From CAVUCH01 sp963697705 (lineage in GTDB: Bacteria; Acidobacteriota; Vicinamibacteria; Vicinamibacterales; JAENWD01), in NCBI GenBank assembly GCA_963697705.1, contig CAVOPA010000017.1, positions 2,104,621-2,168,620 on the forward strand: 64,000 nt of DNA. The letters are read 5' to 3'. Shown piece after piece: positions 16,288-25,978 of the stretch. Below the pieces are notes generated by a model. The model had not been told where the DNA came from, made no database searches, and saw only the letters and a list, made by a program, of their open reading frames with translations. Each line of letters starts with the position of its first letter. Position 1 is the first letter of the stretch. The translations under genes were made by a program, and so were the position numbers.

Positions 16288-18375
16288 ATGGCCATGGTGC
16301 GTGTCACGTGCTCACTCCTGGTTCTGCTGACCGCCAGCGTCCTCGGCGCCGACTGGCCTCACTACGGCGGCGGGCCAGACCAGATGCGCTACTCGCCCCT
16401 CACGCAGATCTCGCGTGAGAACGTCGGCACTCTTCAGCGCGTGTGGACCTACGACACGGGCGACGCATTCCAAGGCTCCGAAATGCAGTGCCAGCCCGTG
16501 GTCGCACACGGTGTTCTCTACGCCACCTCGCCGAAGCTGCGCGTCTTCGCGCTGGATGCCGCAACGGGTGCTCTGCAGTGGAGCTTCGACCCCAACAAGG
16601 ACGCCAAGAACCCCACGCGGACGCGGATCCGCGGGTTGATGTACTGGGAACGCGGTGACGCCCGGCGCATCTACTTCGGCGCGCGCCACTGGCTCTACGC
16701 GTTGGACGCGCGCACCGGAGAGCCCATCCCCGGCTTCGGCCAGAACGGGCGCATCGATCTCCGCGAGGGCTTCGCCGGACGGGACGCCCGCACGCTCACG
16801 GTTGGAATGAACACGCCGGGTGTCTTCTACCGCGATCTCCTGATCCTCGGATCGATCGTCCCCGAAGGGCTCCCCTCGGCGCCGGGCGATATCCGTGCCT
16901 TCAATGTCGACACGGGCCGGCAGCAGTGGTCGTTCCACACCATTCCCCATCCCGGTGAGCTCGGTTACGACACGTGGCCGAAGGACGCGTGGCAGTACAG
17001 CGGCGGGGCCAACGCGTGGTCGGGCGTGGCGCTCGACGAAGGACGAGGCCTCGTCTACGCCTCGACCGGTTCGGCGGCCTACGACTTCTACGGCGCGAAC
17101 CGGCTCGGCGACAACCTGTTTGCGAACACGATCCTCTGTCTGCGCGCGGCGACCGGCGAACGCGTGTGGCACTTCCAGGGTGTGAAGCACGACATCTGGG
17201 ACCGCGACTTTCCCGCGCCACCGTCGCTCGTCACCATCACGCGTGATGGACGCCGCATCGATGTCGTCGCGCAGATTGCAAAGAACGGGCGCACCTACGT
17301 GCTCGATCGCGAAACGGGGACGCCCGTCTTCCCCATGGAGCCGGTCACGGCGACGGCATCGGGGGTGCCCGGCGAGCGCGCGTCTGCCACGCAGGTGTTG
17401 CCTGCGCTGCCGCCGCCGTTCACGCGGCAACGGTTCACCGAAGACATGATCACCACGCGAACCCCCGAGGCCCACGCGGCAGTCCGCAAGCAGTGGCTGA
17501 CGCTCAGCAAGGGCGGCGAGTTCGATCCGCCCAGCCTGCAGGGCACCATCCTGTTTCCCGGCATGGATGGCGGCGGCGAGTGGGGCGGCACCGCGTACGA
17601 CCCGGGCTCGGGGCTGCTCTACGTGAACGCGAACGAGATGGCGTGGACGGTGAAGCTCGCCGAGCGCAAGATGCCGGACGGCGCGCCGGTGAGCGGAAAG
17701 GTGCTGTACCAACGCTACTGCGCGTCGTGCCATCGCGCCGATCTCAGAGGCAATCCGCCCGAGTTCCCTTCGCTGGTCGACGTCGGTGCGCGCCGGAACG
17801 CGGACGAGATCGCCGATATCGTCCACGACGGCGGCGGCCGGATGCCGCCATACAAAGAGCTCCACGCCGCCGTGCGCCGCGCCATCGTGGAGTACATCGT
17901 CAGCGGACGGTCGGTGACGGTCAGGGCCGACAGGCCCTCGCCCATCGACGTGCGGTACACGCTCGACGGCTACGTCCGGTTCACCGACCCCGATGGCTTC
18001 CCCGCGATCACGCCGCCCTGGGGCACGCTGACGGCGATCGATCTGGCGAAGGCGGCGATCGCCTGGCAGGTGCCGCTCGGCGAGGTGCCCGGGTCCGGGC
18101 TGACGAACACGGGCAGCGAGAACTACGGCGGTCCGGTGGTGACCGCCGGGGGAGTCGTGTTCATCGGCGCAACCAACTACGACAAGCAGTTCCGCGCGTT
18201 CGACGCGGCCACGGGGAAGGTGTTGTGGCAGACGACGCTGCCGGCCGCCGGCAACGCGACGCCGGCGGTGTACGAAGTAGATGGCAGGGAGCTCGTCGTG
18301 ATCGCGGCGGGGGGCGGGAAATGGGGTGCCCCGAGCGGGGGAAGCTACGTCGCGTTCGCGCTACCGTCACAGTAA
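16288..18375 (+). CDS. PQQ-dependent dehydrogenase with inserted cytochrome c domain
   Basis: A 695-residue exported quinoprotein. ATG 16288 begins a signal peptide (VRVTCSLLVLLTASVLGADW). The body is an eight-bladed propeller of the glucose/alcohol dehydrogenase type, with blades such as HYGGGPDQMRYSPL near the N-terminus, WHFQGVKHDIWDRDFPAPP near 290 and GNATPAVYEVDGRELVVIAAGG at the end. Between late blades, near residue 475, lies a mono-heme domain with YCASCHRADLRG and GGRMPP. It should oxidise an alcohol or sugar in the periplasm and pass electrons through its own heme. The frame is open upstream to 15967, but only the residues after 16288 look like the family. Intact. Confidence 0.9.
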   Translation: MAMVRVTCSLLVLLTASVLGADWPHYGGGPDQMRYSPLTQISRENVGTLQRVWTYDTGDAFQGSEMQCQPVVAHGVLYATSPKLRVFALDAATGALQWSFDPNKDAKNPTRTRIRGLMYWERGDARRIYFGARHWLYALDARTGEPIPGFGQNGRIDLREGFAGRDARTLTVGMNTPGVFYRDLLILGSIVPEGLPSAPGDIRAFNVDTGRQQWSFHTIPHPGELGYDTWPKDAWQYSGGANAWSGVALDEGRGLVYASTGSAAYDFYGANRLGDNLFANTILCLRAATGERVWHFQGVKHDIWDRDFPAPPSLVTITRDGRRIDVVAQIAKNGRTYVLDRETGTPVFPMEPVTATASGVPGERASATQVLPALPPPFTRQRFTEDMITTRTPEAHAAVRKQWLTLSKGGEFDPPSLQGTILFPGMDGGGEWGGTAYDPGSGLLYVNANEMAWTVKLAERKMPDGAPVSGKVLYQRYCASCHRADLRGNPPEFPSLVDVGARRNADEIADIVHDGGGRMPPYKELHAAVRRAIVEYIVSGRSVTVRADRPSPIDVRYTLDGYVRFTDPDGFPAITPPWGTLTAIDLAKAAIAWQVPLGEVPGSGLTNTGSENYGGPVVTAGGVVFIGATNYDKQFRAFDAATGKVLWQTTLPAAGNATPAVYEVDGRELVVIAAGGGKWGAPSGGSYVAFALPSQ

Positions 18376-18430
18376 CGGTTAACGGTCAACGGTCAACGGT
18401 CAACGGTCGAACGGTCTACGGTGAACGATC
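18374..18430. repeat. AACGGTC heptad tandem repeat
   Basis: Roughly eight copies of the 7-base word AACGGTC or near variants begin inside the stop codon of the PQQ dehydrogenase gene and run into the end of the convergent gene. It belongs to the heptad-type simple repeats seen elsewhere in the window. Confidence 0.7.
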
Positions 18431-18793
18431 GGCGGTCTGCCCGGTGTTCTGCACCGGCTCGCCCCGGAGCCACGCCGCGATCTGCTCGCGCGTCCAGAGG
18501 TGGTCGTCGTTGAGGTGCACGATCATCGCGCCGATCGGCACGCGTTTGCGGCAGCCAGCCGGACAGCGCTTGGAGACGTCTTCCAGGCAGTGGAAGAACC
18601 GATCCATCCGCTTCGGGTGGGTGCCCAGCACCACGTCGGGCAGCATATAGACGCCTTCGTAGGCCGCTCCGAGCGCGCACGACCCGCCCTCGGGGCCGAA
18701 GTAGGTGCCGAACGACTGCTTGTTCCGGCGTTCAGCGCCAGTGAGGATGGCCCGCGCCAGTTCCTCTTCGTCCTCCCGCTGTCTGCTCACCAT
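18416..18793 (-). CDS. Conserved-looking hypothetical protein with Cys pair
   Basis: A 125-residue protein starting at ATG 18793 (MVSRQREDEEELARAIL). Features include GPEGGSCALGAAYEG, a CPAGC pair near 76, and HLNDDHLWTREQIAAWLRG near 92. The last motif looks like a helical DNA- or protein-binding segment and recurs, as far as I recall, in small bacterial proteins of unknown function. No catalytic site is visible. The frame continues upstream without family features, so the longer start is rejected. The end lies in AACGGTC repeats, which may have altered the C-terminus. Confidence 0.55.
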   Translation of the reverse strand: MVSRQREDEEELARAILTGAERRNKQSFGTYFGPEGGSCALGAAYEGVYMLPDVVLGTHPKRMDRFFHCLEDVSKRCPAGCRKRVPIGAMIVHLNDDHLWTREQIAAWLRGEPVQNTGQTADRSP

Positions 18794-18992
18794 CGACGTT
18801 CTCCACCTGCGGCCGTGCGCGTGACTGCGGCATCGCCTTTCGCAAGAGTTGAGCGCATGCAGGAGAGCCGCCAGCGGTCCGGCTCGATTTTGCGCCTGAT
18901 CTCGCGTGCCGTGATGGCTCCTGGCCGGGGGTGTGTGCGGTCGTGGGACGGGAACCGTCCGCATCCGCGCGGTCGGATCGCCCGGGTCGTTC

Positions 18993-19988
18993 TTATCCCA
19001 CTTTGAGCGCCTCGCGCTCGGTGACGATCCGGTGCACGGCCTCGGACTGGCGTCGGGCATCGACCGCTTCTGCAGCAAATCGTTCCGCGCGTGCGTGGTC
19101 CACCGCCTGGAGGTGTTCCGACAGATGGTGGACGTACCTCGCGCCCTCGTCGATCGCCCGTACGGCATTCCAGAGCGCGTCCTCAACCCGCTCGTTGATT
19201 GCGGCGAGCAGGCTCTCGGCGGAGTAGGCGTGGCCGGTATGGCAGCGGAAGCGCATCTGACCGCCCTCGTCGACCTTGAGGAGCACGCCGTGGCAGTCGG
19301 GGCACGCGTAGGTTGAGGCGCCGCCCAATCGTTCGATGCCCGCGTGCCAGGGATCCTCGGCGCTGGCGATCTTTACCTCGATGTCGATCCGCTCGGGCAC
19401 GACGGCGCCTCCTTCGTTCACCGGCGTGGCAATGACGCGGGCCAGCAGCGGCGCCATGGCGGCGACCGGCACGATGTGGTCGACCTTGACGTGCTGAATG
19501 GCACTGGTCGGCATGGCGGGAAAGGCCGCGTCGGCGGGATCCTGCACGATGGCCACGCCGCCCAGCTGCTTGATCGCCCACAGCCCCGCCGTTCCGTCGT
19601 CGAGGTTTCCCGTCAGCACGACGCCAATGGCTGCTGGCCCGTACACCTGGGCTGCCGATCGGAACAGTGGATCGATCGCCGGCCTGAAGCGGTTCTCCCG
19701 CGGCCCCTTCGTCAGCCGCAGGCGATTCGGCTCGACCACGAGGTGCTGGTCGGGCGGGGCAACGTAGATGTGGCCGGGCTGCGGACGCTCGCCGCCGTGC
19801 ACGGCGTGCGCGGTGAGTGGACCGGCGCGGTCGAGAATCCCGTGGAGCACGCCCGGCGACTGCGGCCCGGTGTGGAGCACGACGCAGACGGCGGCGGGGA
19901 ACTCGCTGGGCATCGTGGCGGCAAGCCGCGTGAGCGCATCGATGCCCCCGGCGGACGCACCAACCACGACGAGGCGAGTAACGCTCAT
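18993..19988 (-). CDS. cheB: CheB-type methylesterase without receiver domain
   Basis: A 331-residue protein from ATG 19988. The CheB catalytic domain starts immediately (RLVVVGASAGGIDAL, with the nucleophile Ser). VLHTGP gives the catalytic His and LTGNLDDGTAG the Asp, and PDQHLVVEPNRL is typical of the family. There is no N-terminal receiver, so it is not controlled by phosphorylation in cis. After residue ~215 comes a zinc-ribbon-like tail (CPDCHGVLLKV, FRCHTGHAYS) and a helical end, a layout seen in CheB proteins found apart from chemotaxis operons. It is divergent from the CheB-CheR-kinase gene at 20155, sharing a 166-base upstream region. Likely acts on that protein's own system rather than on classical chemoreceptors. 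Confidence 0.85.
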   Translation of the reverse strand: MSVTRLVVVGASAGGIDALTRLAATMPSEFPAAVCVVLHTGPQSPGVLHGILDRAGPLTAHAVHGGERPQPGHIYVAPPDQHLVVEPNRLRLTKGPRENRFRPAIDPLFRSAAQVYGPAAIGVVLTGNLDDGTAGLWAIKQLGGVAIVQDPADAAFPAMPTSAIQHVKVDHIVPVAAMAPLLARVIATPVNEGGAVVPERIDIEVKIASAEDPWHAGIERLGGASTYACPDCHGVLLKVDEGGQMRFRCHTGHAYSAESLLAAINERVEDALWNAVRAIDEGARYVHHLSEHLQAVDHARAERFAAEAVDARRQSEAVHRIVTEREALKVG

Positions 19989-20154
19989 GATGTCTTGTCC
20001 GGATGCGATTCGGTCATGACCATGCTGCGCTTGCAAACCACCGTCCTATACTGGTGGGCAGCCGCACGCTGCTAAAGGCTCGACTGATAGGCGCCCGGCC
20101 GTGCACCCGGCCACGTGCCGGTGCGAACCGCGTGCGGCATGTGGAGACCTCCGA

Positions 20155-23100
20155 ATGGACGAAGTCGATCCCGACGTCGCGAGCCACGGCGATCCACCCG
20201 AGCGTGAGACGACTCCGCGCCTCGTGGTCGGGCTTGGGGCGTCCGCCGGAGGCATCAAGGCGCTCCAGGAGTTCTTCACGCATGTGCCGCCCGACAGCGG
20301 CGTCGCGTTCGTCGTCGTGCTGCATCTCTCACCTGAACACGAAAGCCATCTCGCCGAGGTGCTGCAGGTGTCGGCGCGGATTCCGGTGGTGCGCGCGACC
20401 GAGACGCTTCTGGTCGAGCCCGATCACGTGTACGTGATTTCGCCGAACACCAGCCTCCGCATGGCCGACGGGCATCTCACCGTGTCGGACACGAGGCAGG
20501 TGGACGAGCGCCGGTCGCCGGTGGACATCTTCTTCCGCACGCTGGCCGATACGCACGGCGCGCGCGCAGTGTCGATCGTCCTGTCGGGCACGGGCCCCGA
20601 CGGCTCGAGCGGCCTCAAGCGCGTGAAGGAGCACGGCGGCGTCATCATGGCGCAGGAGCCGCGGGAGAGCGACCACGATGACATGCCGCGGAACGCGATC
20701 GCGCACCGGGCTCGTGGACCACATCCTGCCGGTCGGCGAGATGGCGTCCCGGATCGTGGCGCTGGCTCGCCACCTCGGACCCGTCCGGCGCCGGGACCCG
20801 CTCTCGGGGAGCACGGGCCTGGACGGCCTGCCCGAAATCATGACGCTGGTGCGGCTCCGCACCGGTCACGACTTCTCACACTACAAGACGGCCACCGTGC
20901 TCCGGCGCATTGCGCGGCGGCAGCATCTGCACGACCTGCCCGACACCGGGGCCTACGCGCGCTTCCTGCGCGAGCACCAGGAAGAGGTGCAGGCCCTGCA
21001 GCGCGAGCTGCTGATCAGCGTGACGCAGTTCTTTCGCGACCCTGACGCGTTTGCGGCGCTCGAACAGCACGTCGTGCCGCGGCTGTTCCACAACAAGTTC
21101 GCGCAGGACCAGGTGCGCGTGTGGGTCACGGGGTGCGCAACCGGAGAGGAGGCGTACTCGATCGCGATGCTGCTGGCCGAAGCGGCGGAGCGGCTCGAGC
21201 GAACCACCGTCGCTTCAGGTGTTCGCGACCGATCTGGACGAGTCCGCCATTGCCGACGCGCGCGAGGGCTGCTACACGGAAGCGGAAATCGCGGACGTGT
21301 CACCGGAGCGGCTGCGCCGGTTCTTCGTTCGCGAGCGGAACGGGTACCGGGTGCGGCGCGACCTGCGTGAGACCGTGCTCTTCGCGCACCACAACGTGCT
21401 CAAGGACCCGCCGTATTCGCACCTCGACCTCGTCTGCTGTCGCAACCTCCTGATCTACTTGAACCGTGAGGCGCAGGCGCGCGTGATGCAGACGTTCCAC
21501 TACGGCCTGCGGCCCGGCGGCTACCTGTTCCTCGGCAACTCCGAGACGCCCGAAGGGGCGATGGACCTGTTTGTCGCCTTCGACAAGAACGCCCACATCT
21601 TCGAGGCACGAACCATCCTCACCCCGCGGGTGATTCCTGTCCCCGACACGACCATCATTCCACGCCGCGGGCGCCGCAGTCGAATCCCAGCGCGCAGCCG
21701 AGCATCGCCGACCGGCTCTCGAACGCCGAACTTCACCTCCGCCTCATCGAGCAGCACGCGCCGCCGTCGATCGTGGTCACGGAGGACCACCAGGTCGTGC
21801 ACGTGTCCGAGCGCGCGGGGCAATACCTGCAGGTCGGTGGCGGCGAGCTCTCGCGCGATCTCCTCCGGCTCGTCAGGCCCGAGCTGCGGGTCGAGCTCCG
21901 AACCGCGCTCTATCGCGCCGCGCGCGAGCGCGTCAACGTGGAGGTCGGCGATCTCACCGTGACCATCGACGGCGTGCCGCGCCAGATCACACTCGACGTG
22001 CGGCCGCTCCTCGGCCAGGAGGACCCTGCGCGCGGGTTCTTCCTGGTGCTGTTCTCCGAGCACGAGCCGAAGGTGGCAGAGAGTCCTGGGCCTCCGACGC
22101 TGCAGCTCACCGGCTCGCTGACCAGCGAGGCGGCGCGCCACCTCGAAGAGGAGCTCGTTCGCGTCAAGGCGCAGCTCCGCAGCACGATCGATCAGTACGA
22201 GACGCAGGCGGAGGAGGCCAAGTCGTCGAACGAGGAGCTGCAGGCCATCAACGAGGAGCTCCGGTCCGCCGCCGAGGAGCTCGAGACGAGCAAGGAGGAA
22301 CTGCAGTCGGTCAACGAGGAGCTCACGACGGTCAACCAGGAGCTGAAGATCAAGATCGAGGAGCTGGCGCTCACGAACAACAACTTCCAGAACCTGATCA
22401 ACTCGACCGAGATCGGTACGATCTTTCTCGATCGGCTGCTGCGCGTGAAGCTGTCCACGCCGCGCGCCCGCGACGTCTTCAATCTGCTGCCCGTGGATGT
22501 CGGACGGCCGCTGTCGGATATCACGAGCGCCCTCGTCGGCGGCCGCCTCGTGCAGGACGCCGAGCTCGTGCTCGAACACCTCCAGACCATCGAGCGCGAG
22601 GTGCAGACGAACGACGGCCGCTGGTATCTCACGCGCGTGCTGCCGTATCGCACGACCGAGGATCGCATCGAGGGCGTGGTCGTGACGTTGCTCGACATCA
22701 CCGAGCGGCGCGAGGCCGAATCCATGGTGCGCGCCAGCGAGGAGCGGCTTCGCCTGCTCATCGACAGCGTGAAGGACTACGCGATTTTCACCATCACCGG
22801 CGACGGCCGGGTGGACTCCTGGAACACGGGCGCGCAGCGGGTCTTCGGCTACGGTGAGAGCGAGATCGTCGGGCGCCCCTTCGCCACCCTGTTCACCCCG
22901 GAAGACCGCGAGCCGGCACGTGCCCGAGCAGGAGCTCGCGCGCGCGAAGGCGGAGGGTCGCGCCGAGGACGAGCGCTGGCACGTGCGAAAGGACGGCACG
23001 CTGCTGTTCTGCAGCGGAGTGACGACCCCGCTCGACCGCGCCGAGGACGGCGGCTTCGCCAAGGTCGCGCGCGACCTCACCGTCAGCCGCGCCAACGAGG

Positions 23101-23862
23101 TTGCGTTGAAGCGCGCCCGCGCCGACCTCGAGGAGCGTGTGCGCCAGACGCAGAGCCTCGAGCTGCAGGTCGAGGAGCGGACGGGAGGCGAGCGACGGGT
23201 CACGGGCCTGGTGCGGCGGCTGGTCACCGCGCAGGAGGACGAGCGCGCGCGGATTGCGCGTGACATGCACGACCTCGTCGGCCAGCAGCTGACGGCGCTG
23301 CGGCTCTCGCTCGAACGGCACGAAGCGCGGTGCGCGGCCGCACTCGGCGACGACAGCGATCTGCAGAAGGCCCGCAGCATCGTGCAGGAGATGGACAAGC
23401 AGCTCGATTTCATCGCGTGGGAGCTGCGGCCCGCCGCCCTCGACGATCTCGGCCTCGGGGATCGCGCTGTCGCGGTACGTGCAGAGCTGGTCGACGCACC
23501 ACGGTGTGCGGGCCGAGTTCCGGGCCGTGGGGCTCGACGGCGAGCGCCTCGGCCCCGCCACCGAAACGACGTTCTACCGCATCGCGCAGGAGGCACTGAA
23601 CAACGTGGCCAAGCACGCTGCCGCCAGCCGGGTCGACGTCATCGTCGAGCGCCGCGACGGCACGGCCGTGCTCGTGATCGAGGACGATGGCGTGGGCTTC
23701 AATCCGGCGGAGAAAGACGAGGCGGGAGCGGCCATGGGGCTGATCGGCATGCGCGAGCGCGCCAGCCTGATAGGCGCGTCGCTGCTCGTCGAGTCGTCAC
23801 CCGGTGAAGGCACCACCATTTTCGTGCGGCAGGCGGCGTCGGCGACTGCGGGGGATGCCTGA
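20155..23862 (+). CDS. CheB-CheR-PAS-histidine kinase hybrid, five frameshifts
   Basis: About 1,235 residues reading across shifts near 20700, 21215, 21690, 22915 and 23475. Order: CheB methylesterase (GASAGGIKAL, VVLHLSPEHES, SGTGPDGSSG); CheR methyltransferase (VTQFFRDPDAF, VTGCATGEEAYSIAML, CCRNLLIYLN); a long coiled coil of repeated NEEL units (SSNEELQAINEEL); two PAS regions (NNNFQNLINSTEIGTIFLD, RLLIDSVKDYAIFTITGDG); then a HisKA_3 dimerisation domain with phospho-His in RIARDMHDLVGQQL, and an HATPase (FYRIAQEALNNVAKHA, IEDDGVGF, GLIGMRER). Such CheB/R-PAS-kinase proteins regulate transcription rather than flagella. The next gene, a NarL-type regulator, overlaps its stop and is the obvious partner. 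Five shifts in one gene with protein identity kept throughout point to assembly indels. Confidence 0.8.
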
Positions 23863-24527
23863 TGGCTGATGCTGTGCGCCAGCTGCGGATCGTGCTCGCT
23901 GACGACCATGTGACCGTGCGACACGGGCTGAAGCTGCTGATCGACGCGCAGCCGGACATGACGGTCGTCGCCGAGGCGGGCGACGGCGCGGCCGCCATCC
24001 GCCGCGTCGATGAGTTCGCCCCGGACGTGGTGGTCATGGACATCTCCATGCCGGGGATCAACGGCCTGAACGCCACGCGGACGCTGAAGGAGAGCCACCC
24101 GACGACCCGCGTGGTCGCGCTCACGCGCTACAGCGACGATGCGTATCTCCAGGAGTTGCTGCGCGCGGGGGTGGCGGGGTATGTTTTGAAGCAGAGCGCA
24201 TCGATCGAGTTGCTGCAAGCGATCCGCGCCGCCGCGGCGGGCGGGCAGTACCTGGACTCGGCGGTGACCGCGCGGGTCACGGTCGGGTTCCTGTCGCGCG
24301 ACGGAAAGCGGGCTCGGCAGGCGCGTCCGTCGCTGACCGAGCGCGAAACCGAGGTGCTCCGGCTCATTGCGCGCGGGTATAGCAATAAGGAGATCGCATC
24401 GCAACTGGAGCTCAGCGTCAAGACCGTGGAAGTCCACAAGGCGAACGGCATGCGGAAGCTCAGCCTCCGCGGGCGCATCGATATCGTGAGATTCGCGATC
24501 CTCCAGGGGTGGATGCAGGACGGATAG
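23862..24527 (+). CDS. NarL/FixJ-type response regulator
   Basis: A 221-residue two-domain regulator overlapping the kinase stop as TGATG, so the pair is translationally coupled. The receiver has the acidic pair ADDH near 14-15, phospho-acceptor Asp60 in VVVMDISMPG, Thr in VALTRYS and Lys in YVLKQ. After a basic linker, residues ~150-205 are a LuxR-type helix-turn-helix (LTERETEVLRLIARGYSNKE, then QLELSVKTVEVHK). HisKA_3 kinases normally pair with this regulator type. Its targets are unknown. Intact. Confidence 0.92.
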   Translation: MADAVRQLRIVLADDHVTVRHGLKLLIDAQPDMTVVAEAGDGAAAIRRVDEFAPDVVVMDISMPGINGLNATRTLKESHPTTRVVALTRYSDDAYLQELLRAGVAGYVLKQSASIELLQAIRAAAAGGQYLDSAVTARVTVGFLSRDGKRARQARPSLTERETEVLRLIARGYSNKEIASQLELSVKTVEVHKANGMRKLSLRGRIDIVRFAILQGWMQDG

Positions 24528-24640
24528 CGCGAGCAGCGCATGGCCTACAAGCTTCCCCTGCCCGGCGACTAGGGACTTTCCCCAACGCCGGTGCTCCCTT
24601 CCCCATATCGCCCTGTTAGCCGGAATGACACACTCGCGTC

Positions 24641-25267
24641 ATGCCTGAAGCGGGTCGCTTCAAAGCCACCGATGAACCGGTGACGGATTCGGCGCGCCAG
24701 CCGCTCGTGCTGATTGCCGATGCCCACGCAGACAGTCGGGCGATGCTGACGATCCTGCTCGGTTCGGCGGGATACCGGACGGCGGAGTGCGACGGGGGCG
24801 ACGGAGCCGTGGATCACGTGCGGCGCCTGCTGCCCGATGTCGTCGTGCTGTCGACCAGCAGCTGGGGCGACAGCCTCGAGATCGTCCGCGCCGTGCAGAG
24901 CGACGATCGGACGAGCCGCACGCGCTTCGTTCTCATCACCGGGCACGGCGATCCCAGCTACCGCCAGCGCGCGCTCGATGCCGGGTGCGACGCGTGCCTG
25001 CTGAAGCCCGTCGATCTCGACGAGTTGACGGGCGCGTTGCTGCAAATCACGGGAAAACCGATCGGGGCGTCCGCGTCTTCCGCGTTGCGCCCCCCCACAT
25101 CGGACGCGCGCCGGGTCGTCGACGAGTGCTCGAGTTCGATCCAGTCTGCCAAGGTGGCGCTCCAGCGCGCGCGCACGGTGTCGGCACGCGCGGCGACGCA
25201 GGTCGAACGCGCCAACAAGTTCCTCGAGCGCGTCAGCCTCGGCCGCGCCCGCGCCAACCGCTCATAG
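24641..25267 (+). CDS. Receiver-domain protein lacking the phospho-acceptor Asp
   Basis: A 208-residue protein. Residues ~21-135 have the receiver fold with acidic residues in IADAHADSR, the conserved Thr region FVLITGHGDP and the conserved Lys in CLLKPVDLDEL. The position that should be the phosphorylated Asp is Ser71 (DVVVLSTSSWG), so normal phosphorylation is not possible. The remaining ~70 residues are a helical Arg/Ala-rich tail with no DNA-binding motif (SARAATQVERANKFLERV). It may act as a phosphorylation-independent adaptor in the adjoining signalling island. Starts at ATG 24641, 113 bases after the regulator gene; separate promoter not identified. Confidence 0.75.
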   Translation: MPEAGRFKATDEPVTDSARQPLVLIADAHADSRAMLTILLGSAGYRTAECDGGDGAVDHVRRLLPDVVVLSTSSWGDSLEIVRAVQSDDRTSRTRFVLITGHGDPSYRQRALDAGCDACLLKPVDLDELTGALLQITGKPIGASASSALRPPTSDARRVVDECSSSIQSAKVALQRARTVSARAATQVERANKFLERVSLGRARANRS

Positions 25268-25282
25268 CTTTTCGTGGAGCGC

Positions 25283-25378
25283 GCCTTCAGGTGGGCCCGT
25301 GATCCCGCGTAGTGCCCGCCTTCAGGCGGGCCCGTGATCCCGCGTAGTGCCCGCCTTCAGGCGGGCCCGTGATCCCGT
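25283..25378. repeat. REP units in 35-base tandem
   Basis: Two complete GTAGT-oriented REPs start at 25309 and 25344 with the spacer GTGATCCCGC between them, preceded by a degenerate half at 25283. The 35-base period superficially resembles CRISPR spacing, but there are no unique spacers. Confidence 0.8.
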
Positions 25379-25386
25379 AAACGGCC

Positions 25387-25572
25387 TCAATGATGCGCGG
25401 TTCGCGGTGGAGAAATCTGGGACTGAACCTGCCGCAGATGTGCCAGAAGCGCGCGGAGTTCCACCAGGTGTTCGGCCAGCGATCGCTCCTCGCGTTCCAT
25501 CTCATTGATGAGCACTTCAAGCTCGAGAACTTCCACCGCCATCCGCCTCCGCAATTCGTCTTGTTCGCTCAT
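25387..25572 (-). CDS. Small coiled-coil protein
   Basis: A 61-residue frame from ATG 25572 (MSEQDELRRRMAVEVLELE), almost entirely a heptad-patterned acidic/leucine helix (NEMEREERSLAEHLVELRAL). It ends with a short polar tail. A longer form starting at 25725 adds Cys/Ser-rich sequence that does not look coding. The ribosome-binding site is weak. It lies inside the REP-rich zone, 280 bases upstream of the RAYT on the opposite strand. Function unknown. Confidence 0.4.
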   Translation of the reverse strand: MSEQDELRRRMAVEVLELEVLINEMEREERSLAEHLVELRALLAHLRQVQSQISPPRTAHH

Positions 25573-25978
25573 CGGCGGCGGCTCGGTTAGGGAGGCAACG
25601 GCAACGAAACCCGCGTTCGACGGCATGCACGACACTAGCCAGATCGCACAATCGCCGCTGACCAAAGACGAGCAAAGGATATCGGAAAAGCAGGCGGGGA
25701 ACTCGAAGGCGCGCGCCTGCATCAAGAGCCCGCCTGAAGGCGGGCACTACGCGGGATCACATTAAGGCCGGGCCTGTCCACGCGCGGCGTCGTCGGCTGC
25801 AGCCTAACTTCGTGTAGTGCCCGCCTTCTTCAGGCGGGCCGAGGGCGTGATCACGTTGCCGCCTGCGGCCGGGTCGAATCCACGCGCGGCCTCGTCGGCT
25901 GCGGGCTGACTTCGTGTAGTGCCCGCCTTCAGGCGGGCCGTGTTCCTCGACGGCGCAGCCATTGCGTGACATCCCCGC
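25573..25978. repeat. REP-bearing leader of the RAYT with ~100-base duplication
   Basis: REP units lie at 25728-25750 (CACTAC orientation), 25814-25840 and 25916-25939 (GTAGT orientation). The latter two end near-repeats of about 102 bases that share CCACGCGCGGC, TCGTCGGCTGC and CTTCGTGTAGTG; a third shorter copy lies at 26637-26688 beyond the RAYT. The rest of the stretch shows no gene. Confidence 0.75.

Noticed and set aside
16312..17865. Open frame of 517 codons opposite the PQQ dehydrogenase
   Set aside because: A shadow of the plus-strand gene; no start signal or family features.
18374..18430. Iteron-type replication origin
   Set aside because: No DnaA boxes, AT-rich unwinding region or replication gene; it is a short heptad repeat at a gene end.
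20037..20154. Sigma-70-like promoter with TATACT between the two cheB genes
   Set aside because: TTGCAA lies only 10 bases upstream and no -35 box occurs at 16-18 bases, so spacing is wrong.
20155..23862. Programmed ribosomal frameshifting in the CheB-CheR-kinase gene
   Set aside because: Five shifts at unrelated sites with no slippery heptamers; indel errors are simpler.
25283..25378. CRISPR-like direct repeats with 35-base period
   Set aside because: The whole period is repeated, spacers are identical and the units are palindromic GTAG-type REPs; no cas gene is nearby.
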